A stretch of DNA of 54,820 nt, taken from contig JH153387.1 in the NCBI GenBank assembly GCA_000226015.1, positions 47,693-102,512 on the forward strand, in the 5' to 3' direction. This document shows, in pieces, positions 33,954 to 44,409 of the stretch. How positions within the stretch are numbered: the stretch's first letter is position 1; the number at the start of each line of letters is the position of its first letter. This stretch comes from Mnemiopsis leidyi (taxonomy: Eukaryota; Ctenophora; Tentaculata; Lobata; Bolinopsidae). A program made the position numbers and the translations under genes. A model generated the notes under the pieces. It was not told where the DNA came from. It saw only the letters and a list, made by a program, of their open reading frames with translations, and made no database searches.

Positions 33954-35077
33954 TCACAACAACTCGTTTATGGTAGAAGCACAGTCCGTGTACTGCAACA
34001 TCAGAAACACAAACTCCTCCTTAACCTCCTCTCCTCTCTCCTTTACCTTCTTCAACTGAAAGGCGATCTCCACCTCTTTTCCTCTCACAAAATGTCTACA
34101 GATATGCAGCAGATCGTTCTTCTTCTTCTTCCTCTTTTCTTTGACGCCCGGTTCAGAACCTAGCAACCAGAGTGGGTAGACGTTAACAACGGAGATACAA
34201 TTCCTCGCCCACTCCAGAGCAAGACGGTACATGTTCTCGACTTGGTAGAGAACAGAGAACCGAATAATAGTGGGAATATTCCGGTCAGAAAGCACCACAC
34301 CACCCCCGTAGAGAAGTAGCAGACACTCCTCCACGTTTCGTTCCTCTCCTCTCTTGCACTTCAGTCCCTCTAGAACTATCATGCTTGCTCCTTTCGAGAG
34401 TTGGTAGTGGAAGACGGGGCTCTGGGCGGCAAGGATCGCACCTGAGCAGCAGTACTTTGTTTCGTTTATCTGGACGTCGACTGAGTTACTGAACGTTTTC
34501 ATCGAGAGGAGATGAGTTAAGTTTCTCGGCAAGGACCTTGATTCAGATAGGCCCGATTTTGATATCTCATCTTTCGATTTCTCGACGTCTCCAGTTTCTT
34601 TGTGAGGAGGGTTGATTGAAGGTACAGGTAGCGTTTTGTCCAGAATTGTAGGCTTGGTTGGATTGGAAACATCTTTAGGATCCCTGAAATCACCGTAAAG
34701 ACTATTTTCGAAAACATTGATCAGAACCTTAGTTCTATTTCACCAGGCCGAAACTTCTTATTTCCTCCGACTTTCCGTATTCGATCTATATCGATCGGTG
34801 GTAGAGTTAACTGATCTGCTGCTGGCATTGACTGCGGTCGCTGAGTGTCCTTGTTAATATTAATCGTATCATTTCCCGTTAAGAAGACCGAAGCTGATTT
34901 GGATCTGGCTTTTTCCGTCGATATCGCGGGATAGTTCAATGTACTAATACTATTCGTTATAATGTGATCACTCGATCGATTATGACACTCTAAAGTGGAG
35001 TCCATCGCAGTTGCCTGGTTTGGTTCATCTGGAAAAAACGGTTCCAGAGTCTGACTCGTAGCAGCAGAGTCCTCCAT
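33954..35077 (-). CDS. BTB-domain protein, two exons, 359 aa (copy 2)
   Basis: Exons on the minus strand: 35077-34728 and 34683-33954, joined across a 44-nt intron (donor GTTCTG, acceptor GATTTCAG) with matching phase 2. Without this splice the first frame stops two codons later. Residues 1 to about 165 are low-complexity, Ser/Thr/Asn-rich. A BTB fold follows, with landmarks FSNSVDVQINETKYCCSGA, AQSPVF and CLLLLYGG, then a BACK-like helical segment with a KEKRKKKK patch. It is clearly related to the BTB gene just upstream (35481-36251). BTB proteins usually dimerise or serve as Cullin-3 adaptors; no Kelch, MATH or zinc-finger partner domain is visible. An AG 6 bases before the ATG could be a leader acceptor. 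Confidence 0.75.
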
Positions 35078-35480
35078 GTGGGCCTGTGTTCACGATTACA
35101 AGTTTGCACTATAACAGGGTTTATTTTTTAACGTTAAACGTGGAACTCTCCTGGCGTCATATTTTCAAAGCCATCGGATCTGTAATTAGAACAAAATCAA
35201 GAAAGACGTAAAAAATTGCAAATTCTTTAATATCTTTGGAGCTGACAAATACTTAAAGGTACACCTCAAAAAGTCATACATGAAATCATATGTATATATT
35301 AGGCAATAAAACAAGCAGTTAAGAATAAGAGTAGATAAAAAGCGTGAATGTACGTTCACATAACAATCAATATTCTCTTTCAATTTCAAAATTCTATTTA
35401 TACAAGCGACTGTTTTCAAAAACCTAAATTGAACCAAATTTTTCTTTTCTAGAATCGTTGCGTCACTTTCACTGTACCGA
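35078..35480. other. Spacer between the two BTB genes
   Basis: AT-rich, about 400 bp, no exon seen. The TTTATT at 35119 (AATAAA on the minus strand) is a possible poly(A) signal for the upstream BTB gene, though distant from its stop. Confidence 0.4.
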
Positions 35481-36251
35481 TCATAGTTTTAGCACCTCCA
35501 TTTGTATCTCAAGAAGTTGCTTCAGTCTAAAGGGAGACTCAGTGTGTTTCTTCATCGAGCACATGAGGCTGTTAAACAATTCCTTTTGATCTAAAAACAA
35601 GTTCTCAAAGTCGACATTCTCCCGCAAATCCAGAACAAAGTTGGTATTTTGTTCCGACTGCCCGCAAAAGCTAACCAAAAAGCCCATCAATGCCGGACAG
35701 TTGGTCATTCTGATCATGTCCCTGATAAAATCGCCGGCGACAACTTTCCCCGACTTCAAACGGCTCGACATCTCCTGCGACACTTCCACATCACAGCGTT
35801 TCATGATTTCCAGACAGTGGTTGTAAACATCTTGCTTTCTCGACTTTACCTCGGGCAAATTTCCTATGTTAAATAGTTCGAAGACGTTCAAGTACGTAAT
35901 GTTGTCTCTGATCCAACCAATCGCCAACTCGTACATGAATTTCACGTCATAAATCAGAGAAAACCGAGTGAGTGCCTCAATATTTTGCAGTGTGACTAAA
36001 ATCTTCCCACCATATAGAAGATTCAAACATTCCTCGACAAAAATCTCAGACCCGGAGTAGAAGAAGTCCTGAAGAAGAACAAAACTTGCTCCCGTTGAGA
36101 AAAGTTTCTCAAACACCGGGCTTTGATGGGCTAGAACCACACCCGAGCAGATAAACTTGGTGTCGTTGACGATTATCTCGACTGTGTTGGAGAAATCCTT
36201 GCGGTTAAAGAAACGGGAGACGTTCAGTGTTTCAGGTAAAGATGAGGCCAT
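35481..36251 (-). CDS. BTB-domain protein, single exon, 256 aa (copy 1)
   Basis: One uninterrupted frame. The BTB domain covers about residues 18-105 (DFSNTVEIIVNDTKF, LAHQSPVFEKLFSTGAS, ECLNLLYGG), followed by a BACK-like helical region to about 200. There is no Kelch, MATH or DNA-binding domain, so its partner cannot be predicted; a Cullin-3 adaptor role is possible from the family. Both BTB genes share the spacing from FSN through CSG to QSPVF and the YGG motif, so they are old tandem duplicates. Copy 1 lacks the long N-terminal extension of copy 2. ATG context CCCCATGG is good. Confidence 0.85.
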   Translation of the reverse strand: MASSLPETLNVSRFFNRKDFSNTVEIIVNDTKFICSGVVLAHQSPVFEKLFSTGASFVLLQDFFYSGSEIFVEECLNLLYGGKILVTLQNIEALTRFSLIYDVKFMYELAIGWIRDNITYLNVFELFNIGNLPEVKSRKQDVYNHCLEIMKRCDVEVSQEMSSRLKSGKVVAGDFIRDMIRMTNCPALMGFLVSFCGQSEQNTNFVLDLRENVDFENLFLDQKELFNSLMCSMKKHTESPFRLKQLLEIQMEVLKL

Positions 36252-38116
36252 GGGGAAATTTTGATCGAATCGGCGTCGGCAAGGGTCACGGCTTATAAGT
36301 TAAGGAGCGATCGCTAGATAAGAAATAGGTCACTTTAAAGAAAGAAATTTAAAAGTGAAAATTGGTATGACGCTAATGGTATCGTAAAATGAACAACGAT
36401 AATTTCATTTTGCTGCAGCTTTGCTGTTTTTGATGTAAATTATCAATTAAATTTATGATCCGGCGACAAAGTGATAACAACTAAACATTAAGCAACAATG
36501 GTGGCAGTCAGAATTTATACTAAAAACAATTATCTCCAATTGTAGTCACTTTAGGTCATTTCCTATTTTCAACTTTCAGCAGCGTGCTTGCCTGCATCCG
36601 TCCAAGATTGTGTCAACCAGTAAATATGAAATTGATTAACCAACCAACTGCTTCCTGGATATGCGACCAGGGTGCACACTATAATCAAGCATCTCGCTAA
36701 GATTTGAAATACAGATGATCAGAAGACGGATTTGAGTCGGCTTGCCCGGATCAAGTAAGGTTAGGATCGTTAAAACAGATAACTTAAATACAACAAGAAA
36801 TTGATCACAGCAAGAAGTGATACTGCTGCTAGCCAGAGCAGTGATCCAATTTCACTCATCTGAATCAATGTCTAAATTCATGAATTCGGATTTCCTGATT
36901 ATCATCAATTAACGGCCATAGCCAATCGCACCAGCCAGGTGTATCTAGCAAATTAGTCGAGGAAACTGATCAAAATCTTAATTATTTGTACATCCATATT
37001 TGAAACGAAACCATGCAGTTATATGTCACTTTATATATTTCAACTTAGATTTAGAATGTAGATGAAAGCAGCCAGAGAGCAGAGCTCACACAATGACCAA
37101 TCAATATCATCAATTTATTTGTCTGGTCACATCACCCACGACTTACGATCGCTAAAGATAAATGACTGGTCGTCAACGGTGAACCGAACCTTATCAACAA
37201 GAGATTTTATCACCATTGAAAATGCAATGGATTAAGGTAGGGTAAAGGATTGTGAGTTTCATCTTTCGTGTAGACTGATCGATCACCTCAACTTGGCCAC
37301 TTCTTAATGATAGATTTGCATCTTTATAATTTCAAATTTTGAGTTACATTATGTAGATTGAACTTCGGAAGACCTCACAGAATACAGATCATGGAAAGTG
37401 CGGTTTATTGATCAAAATATCAAAAATAAATATTATTACAGCGGATATGATAGAGCGATAACAATTGTCAATTTACAACTACAGTTAGCTTAAAATTTGT
37501 AAGTACTTCGCACAGAAGCCTGTAAAAACTAACTAGTAGAAAGAATGAATATGTGGCAACTGGCGCAGAAAAGGTTTCGACATATTACCTATCGTGGAGC
37601 TTATTTTTTCAATGATTCTGGTATTAAAAAATGAACTTTTGAATGAAAATGTATTGGGACTTAAGTTTCACCCAGAAAAGTTTGCATAGTTAGCAAATAA
37701 ACATCAAAATTCCTTAAAACTAAATTTAATCGGTAAATTAAGCTCCCCGCGCATGCAATAAAAACATGCGTGCGCGCGAATATTTTGTCACACAGACTGC
37801 TGAAAAACGTACTTTTAATTTTGTATTGTCAATTGTCGTCATCGATTTTTGTTTTTTTTTCGAAAAGTGCCATGTTATAATCTTGAGGCGGAATGTCAAA
37901 AATACATCGCGTCAAAACTGTACAATTAACATTTTACTTATGTCTATTATGTCTAAATTAAAGCTTCAAAATCATTACTGTGCGTCCAAAACAAGAACAA
38001 GTAACCACCAGCCTGGAATGTCCTTGTCCATACTCCCCTAAAAACTATTTGCAAGGTAGTCAGAACAATATAAACTATTTACAAATAAGTACAATAAACA
38101 ACACACTCCCTCTACT
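36252..38116. other. Intergenic, nothing recognised
   Basis: AT-rich sequence between the BTB genes and B9D1. A short GC patch with CATGCAATAAAAACATG lies near 37750. No RNA gene or mobile element could be identified. Confidence 0.5.
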
Positions 38117-39533
38117 TCAAGTTTTTACAGTGGAACTGACAACATATCCAGCGGTAGCGATATCTTTGGTCATGATATTACAGCTTATAGAAACAGAACC
38201 TTGACTTCTGACTCTAGTTACTTCTCGACCGTCACTCTGGGTGACAAACTTGGGGTCCACAAACTCTGGCCTTGTGCCAAGTAACCAGCTGGTGAACTTT
38301 TGGAGTAGAGACGTGGACTCCGGTACAAACATCGACATCTGGGAGGTGGATTTGTTGTTATGATCGTTCAACATTCTTTACAACTTCTAATGTTTATCAT
38401 CCAGCCAATGTTCATACGTTGATCCATTGTTATAATAAAATATATAAACACACAATATCATAATATGAATTTATGAACAGGCAAATTATAAAACCGAATC
38501 AAAAGAAGTTGAAACTTTCCAAACCTGTAGTTTATGAGATCCTGGGACGAGAGGAAAGAGCACACTACCGTACCCTCGCACAACATCTCTTCCGAAGGCG
38601 TCTAGACCGTATACTGCTAACACTAACCTTGGCCAGCCGTGTGGATTAGTGCTCTTTAGAGTAACCTGATATAGGGGGGATTTCAGATGCACAACTTGTA
38701 CAACTAAAGAACTCGTACAACTCGTACAACATGTATAACTAAACAACATGTACAACTAAACAACATGTACAACTAAAGAACTTGTTCAACTAAACAACTC
38801 GTACAACATGAAGAAATTCCGTGATTATATACACTTAGATGACAGATGTAGCTGTATTAAAGCAATGAATCATTCAGGTGGTAGACGATAGTAAAACTTA
38901 CTTCAATAGGAAAGTTCCAAACAAACTTTTGTTTTTCGTCTTTTGTTTTTTTCGTAATCTGTGATGTTCCCTCTTCTAATCCTAGAATAAAGATTTGTCA
39001 CGATTTGTCAGTGTGTCAGGAAATCTGTCTGTTTGTTTACCAGGCTAATAGTCAGTTAATTTGTCAATTTATCTGACAGTCTGGTTGTAAGTCAGCCCGC
39101 ATGTCAGTTTATCCCACTGTTTGTTTGTAAGTTTACTTGTCACTTTGCCAGTCACACGTACTTGGTCATCTGAACAACAACTGAAGAAACTAAAGTTACC
39201 TGAAACTAAGAGCCAATCAGCACCTGAACAACAACTAAAAAACTAAAGTTACCTGAAACTAAGAGCCAATCAGCACCTGAACAACAACTAAAAATCTAAA
39301 GTTACCTGAAACTAAGAGCCAATCAGCGCCTGAACAACAACTAAAAACTAAAGTTACCTGAAACTAAGAGCCAATCAGCACCTGAACAACAACAAACTAA
39401 AGTTACCTGAAACTAAGAGCCAATCAGCACCGTACACGACACTGACCCTGCAATACAGATCATCGTAGAGGGGAAAGTCCGCACTTTCCACTTGTCCGGT
39501 TATCATCACTAGGAACAGGGAGTTGTCTGCCAT
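38117..39533 (-). CDS. B9D1: B9 domain-containing protein 1 (MKS complex, ciliary transition zone), 189 aa
   Basis: B9D1 is a core subunit of the Meckel-syndrome/tectonic complex that gates protein entry at the base of the cilium. Minus-strand exons: 39533-39407, 38981-38902, 38665-38525, 38338-38117; all GT-AG with agreeing phases. Diagnostic segments: [16 protein letters not shown] (exon 1), VWNFPIE then [28 protein letters not shown], and [16 protein letters not shown] with [15 protein letters not shown] in exon 4. The B9 fold spans nearly the whole protein. Length is close to the vertebrate protein of about 200 aa. An AG 4 bases before the ATG may be a leader acceptor. The 3' end of exon 1 is part of a tandem array in intron 1 (see that entry). 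Confidence 0.95.
38690..38812. repeat. Degenerate repeat in B9D1 intron 2
   Basis: Seven or eight imperfect copies of ACAACTAAACAACATGT and ACAACTCGT variants. It lies within 25 bp of the exon 3 acceptor on its upstream side. Confidence 0.8.
39192..39430 (-). repeat. Tandem array that copied the B9D1 exon 1 end and its splice donor
   Basis: Units of 49, 52, 53 and 53 bp. The unit nearest the start codon contains the last 23-24 bases of exon 1 and the real donor at 39406. Four further units in intron 1 repeat the same 24 bases (minus strand: GTGCTGATTGGCTCTTAGTT plus TCAG). Each is preceded by an acceptor-like TTGTTGTTCAG and followed by the same GTAACTTTAG donor. They lie at 39358-39381, 39306-39329, 39253-39276 and 39200-39223. 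Each is 24 nt and phase-compatible (1 to 1), so each could act as an in-frame microexon encoding GADWLLVS. Confidence 0.9.
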
Positions 39534-40536
39534 CTCGCTAATCAGGTGTATTGTTTTTAGTCATCTTTTGATGATAATTCAGTAGCTACTTATAACTTTT
39601 CAAGCAAGGGAAATATGTATTTATGTGAGCGGCCCAATAAACACTAAACAGGCGCTATGAAATTCAACATTTACGGAATTTATTTAAAAATATATTCTTG
39701 ATAATTGAGAGGTTTATTTAGGATAACTCAGGGCTCAGAGGGTGTTGTTCTGTTCCTATCAGTTTATATCGATAGCTTCAGAGATCACAGAAACTCTCAA
39801 CGTTAACTCCGGTGTGAACGTCAATGACAATTAGAGCTTAGAAGCGACATTCCAAAACGCCTTTATAACGGTCAATATAATTGTCACTGGGTATCGGTCA
39901 CCATAATGGTCACTATGATGCAAATGGTCATTGTTATAGTGCGCCTAGGGAATGACTTACAAACTTAAACCAACCAGAAGCTGGAGAGCGCTTATTTGTG
40001 ACCCACCCAAAAATATTTTTCACTATGGTCACTATTAATAAGTGTTACCAAGAATATAATGGCATCTTATCACCAAATATTAGACTCATTTAACAGTACT
40101 ACCTACTATTCAACACACATATGGTGACCTATGTCCAGTTTAAAAGTACACACAGTATACACATATTAAGCGTACAAAACAACGGCAGAACAATAGCAGG
40201 GAGAGATAAAGACAAAAGAGGGTGGGAACTTTGAAGCTTTACCAATAAGAACACACACACACACAATAACATCATAACTAGAAGTTAGTTAACAACGATC
40301 AGGTGTCACTTTTGTTACTTTCCCTCCCACTCCAGCTTCACTCTTCCTTTAGTCCATGTTTTTGAAGTTTTGACACGCAGCTCAGCAGCGGACTCTATAT
40401 GTCGTGAGGCGCATTTTGGAGTGTCAAAGCTCACAACAAGACCCGAACAAGAGAGTCTTTCTGGAAGTTTCGGTGTACTGACAAGCATCTGACTAGACGT
40501 CTCTCAGTGGAGTCTTCTTTTTTACTTTTTTTACAG
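39534..40536. other. Intergenic between B9D1 and sulfotransferase A
   Basis: Head-to-head spacing of about 1 kb. It contains GGTCAC(C/T)AT words near 39896-39920 and a short (AC)n at 40254-40264. The sequence before sulfotransferase A (about 40453-40536) recurs upstream of copy B. No promoter element could be assigned with confidence. Confidence 0.45.
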
Positions 40537-40539
40537 CAG

Positions 40540-43500
40540 ATGCCAGGCAGCGTGACGTTATTTGTGATGTTTTTGGAGAAATCTTCGCTTAGATTTGTTG
40601 CGTTGTTTAGTTTGTTAACTCTGTTATTGGTTTATTTAGGGGGTCAAATAGGTGAGAAAACAGGGTAATTACAAATTCATATTGTTGCCTGTAAATCTTA
40701 CATTAACGTTCTTAACGTCCTTCTACTTTTCTAACTTGCAAGTCAGTTGGTAAGTCAGTAAGTCAAACGTAAATGACTGAAATTTGGCTCTGAAAACTAA
40801 CACTAGCGGTCTTCCAGATTCAAAGGCAGTCCGATTGATCAGATCTGAAGAAGTGCTTAACGTGAATATACACAACGAACACATAAACCTGGCAAATCCA
40901 CAGAACTTTGATCCGGGTCTCTCCAGCCACTTAACACAGCCCTCGACAACAACCACAAGTTTTCAGTCAGATTATTTGCAGCAGCAACCTAGTAACCAAC
41001 CTGGCAACCAACCAGTTAAAGAACTATTTTCAAATGATAAAGATCGTCAAATAGAGACAGGTAGTGACTGCACGACTAATTTTATAACTTATGGTGTTGG
41101 AGTACAGTAGTAATTAATTAATCATAACCTTTAAGAGCTTTTTTTCATTTGGTATAAACTGCTAAATTAAATGAAAATAAATTGCAAACATTCAGATAAC
41201 AACAGATGGTATAAGGCAATACAAGCCAGACATCAGGGCTACAGAGGAGAATTATCATTAGAGATGAAAGTTCTCATCGCGTCAGCTAAAGGACGACAAG
41301 TTAATTTAGACGATCGTCTTCGTTCAGCCATATCCACCATTGATCAGGTTATTTTCCACTGGAGTGTTCGGATTTTGTGGTATATAGGTAGGGTAGCCTA
41401 CCTAAGGTAGGTAGGGAGCTGGAGATTTATCGAAAATGCAAGACTGAGGGGGATATGTCCACAATTTAAACCTCTTTTTGATGTAACATGTATCACGTGA
41501 CTCATTGATTTCCTTACAGCGAAGTGGAATAGCACCAACACAGAAAGTGCTACAAGAACACATCTCACAAAAATGTAGAGAGATGGGACTAGTTGACAGA
41601 GATGATTTGAAACCAAGACTTGTCTACTACAATACTCAACACAAGCTCATATACGTAGCTAATCCTAAATGTGGTGAGTTTACTAACAGCTTTAATTAAT
41701 GGTTAGTTGACTCTGTTGATGTTCTGTTACGGTACGGTCTTTCTGATGTTACCGTTTTTTCTTTCCTCTTCAGTCCTTTCTCAGAAACAAAATTTAAAAA
41801 TTCAGATTGACACAAAGTCTTAATAAAAAGGAGCATGATCACATTCAGGCAGCACTTCGTTCAAAAAGTTCATGTTGAAGTTAGGAGGTGACACTAGAGA
41901 CTACGCAGAAATGGAGAGTGTTCATAATGAGGAGCAGAATCCACTTTTAAAGTGAGATAATGAAACTAAAATTGTCTTTTAATAAATAACAGAAAACTCA
42001 AAATATACGACTTTTAAATTAGCTAACATTGTAGTAGACGTGATTCAAATAAGGACAAAGCTTATTCTCTTAAGGAACCTATGGGATGAACCAGAAGAAT
42101 TCCAAGAAGAAGCTCTTAGAACATACCACAAAGTGACTTTTGTACGGAACCCCTTAGTTCGCCTTGTCAGCGGATACAGAAACAAGATAGTGAGAGTTCC
42201 AAAAGGGCACTACATTGATCACATACAGGTGAAAGTCCAGTTTCAATAAAAATTTGGAAATTTCAATCCCACGATAGGCATATCCGATTTGACCTTTTCG
42301 CTAAAACATAAACGTTAAATTGACATCGTCGATGGTACCTGTTAAGCTTTTATTTAGACAGGTTAAATAAGCTCGCAGTGTCAGATCTACTATCTACGAT
42401 TATGTAATTGCTTGTCATTTTCGTAACTTAGGAGATAATAGCAAACAATTATGGGGTTGACAAAGGTCTGAGTTGGCTGCCTCGTAAACCTTATCGACCT
42501 TCCTTTGAGCAATTCGTGGAATACCTCATTTACACTGGAAATGGTGAGTTTTAGATACTTTCAACCCTTCTAATAATTTAAGTGAGCGATTACTGAGGGT
42601 ATTAAATATTAATCTAAGGTACTCTGACCAGGTCCTAGTCCAGGCGACCATCTTGATGTATGATATTTTAGTTCCTTTCATGATAGACTGCGTCTAATCA
42701 ATGACTATTAGTACTAATACTTTTTACTTGACTTTTGAGTATTTTAAGTCTGGTCTTCCAAACAATAACTGGCCAGCATTATCGGAAAGGAAAGATGCAC
42801 ATTTATTCTGCCTTTAATTACGAGCTACATACTTGAGCTAACAATAACCTCCTCTGGAAATTGACACTGCAGAGGCAGCAAGTTGGCATAAATAAACCGA
42901 CATTGTTTCAGCTCAAGAAAACTACCATTGGGCTCCATACGCAGACAACATAGGGTTATGTGGTTCAATAAAGTACGATCTGATAGGGCAACTTGAAACC
43001 GCACATCAGCATATAGAGGAGATGAAGCAAATGGTGAGATTTTTGTGGGCTTTAGAGACATGTAAAGTCATGTTTTGAGCAAAGTTAATAGAATAGTTAA
43101 TACCTTAATACATGTGCAATGTGCATAATTAATTTTGGTAAGTTCCCTTTAATTTAAATTTAGTTTTGAGTAAGTTACGTTTAAATGACAGAATCGAGGA
43201 TACCTGTAGTTCCAGGTAATTGTATTTAACTGACCACTATTCAATCAATACTGTATGATTTATGTTCCAAACCGCATGACTTTAGGAATCAAGAAAATGT
43301 CAACAACGAGTGACACATTAAGTTTCTATTTAATTTCAGATACCCAGTTTACAAGATATTCCTTTTCCGATGAGCAGAACGGAAGCTGCAGCAGACGAAT
43401 TCAGCTCGGAAGAAATGACTGCTCTAGCGTTTTCAAACTTAACAGAAACACTGAAATCTGGGATTTACAAACTGTACGAAAAAGAGTTGAATTTATTGGG

Positions 43501-43570
43501 ATACTCTTTGATCAACGATAAAGAATTCCCTTTCCTAACTTTAGTAGATGTATATTTGGAGGGTCAATAG
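40540..43570 (+). CDS. Carbohydrate sulfotransferase-like, paralogue A, 9 exons, 460 aa
   Basis: Transfers sulfate from PAPS to a glycan, expected in the Golgi lumen. Exons: 40540-40651, 40818-41060, 41196-41347, 41520-41673, 41849-41951, 42075-42228, 42432-42543, 42912-43033, 43340-43570; all phases agree. Type II topology: short N-terminus, membrane anchor at about 18-36, Ser/Thr/Gln-rich stem encoded by exon 2, then the catalytic domain. The 5'-phosphosulfate-binding motif is NPKCGSTSFKKF (about 217-228) and the 3'-phosphate motif FVRNPLVRLVSGYR (277-290). The later WAPY...LCGSIKYDLIGQLET resembles the HNK-1ST/CHST8-14 group (Sulfotransfer_2). The substrate is not predictable. The acceptor TTTTTTTACAG ends 3 bases before the ATG. 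The poly(A) hexamer found in copy B reads AATTAA here. Confidence 0.9.
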
Positions 43571-44037
43571 TTAATACGATTTTTGCAAATTAATTTGTCT
43601 TGGTAGTCGTTATTAAAAGGAGGTTTTAGAGAATTTTGCAGTCGCCAAGGTTAGAGTGAAAATTTTATAGTAGAGTAACTCATTTGCGGTAAGAATTGCA
43701 TTAAATACGATAATTTTTTAATGCATTGGTTATTCTAATTTTAGTATGATCGGCCTGAGTAAATGCCGTTAAATTTAAAATGCTTTTATTTATGTCCAAA
43801 CATTTCTTGTGATGAATCAATGAATCTCAATCAGTCAATCCTTGTCAACACTTAGCTAAGCAAGTGATAATCAATAATTTCCACGACTTTAGAAGCTAAC
43901 CTTATCATGACCCCTCACACCTAACCAAGCAACCGTGAACCAATTATAATTCGGCCCGACAAATGGAGTGTACGATCTAAATCTAATTAACAAACTTTTA
44001 GATCCGAATCAAATATTTCAGGGCAAGTTGGCCTGAA
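43571..44037. other. Spacer between sulfotransferases A and B
   Basis: The 3' flank of A, which is closely matched by the 3' flank of B (48270-48560), including ATGCATTGGTTATT and GTATGATCGGCC. It therefore belongs to the duplicated block. No gene seen. Confidence 0.6.
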
Positions 44038-44230
44038 TCCGATCATTAGTGGATCAAAAGGATTGTACAATCACCTAAATCAAATAGGCTATCACTGAAA
44101 TAAATCAATTAACTAGAGATTCTCTCTGGAACTTCCAGGGTACTGACAAGAACCCGACCTAGACGTCTCTCATGGGAGTCTTCCTTTTTACTTTGTTACT
44201 TCAGATGCCAGGCATTTCGACAGGGTTTTC
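44038..44230 (+). pseudogene. Extra copy of the sulfotransferase 5' flank and start codon
   Basis: About 190 bp (GGATCAAAAGGATTGTACAA ... GGAACTTCCAGGGTA ... GGGAGTCTTC) is repeated at about 44265-44415, directly before the real start of copy B. The upstream version ends in TTGTTACTTCAG followed at once by ATG CCA GGC, matching the first codons of copy A, then breaks off. A further shorter copy of the flank lies at 48686-48790. It is a decayed duplicate of the 5' end with a dead-end start codon. Confidence 0.7.
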
Positions 44231-44409
44231 AGTAATCCATACTCTCACCTTATTAAGCCCTCATTGGATCAAAAGGATTGTACAAACATCTAATAGGCTA
44301 TCACTGAAATAAATCAATTATCTAGAGATTCTTTCTGGAACTTCCAGGGTATTGACAAGCATCTGACCTAGAATCTCAGCGGAGTCTTCTTTTTTACTTT
44401 TTTTAGCAG

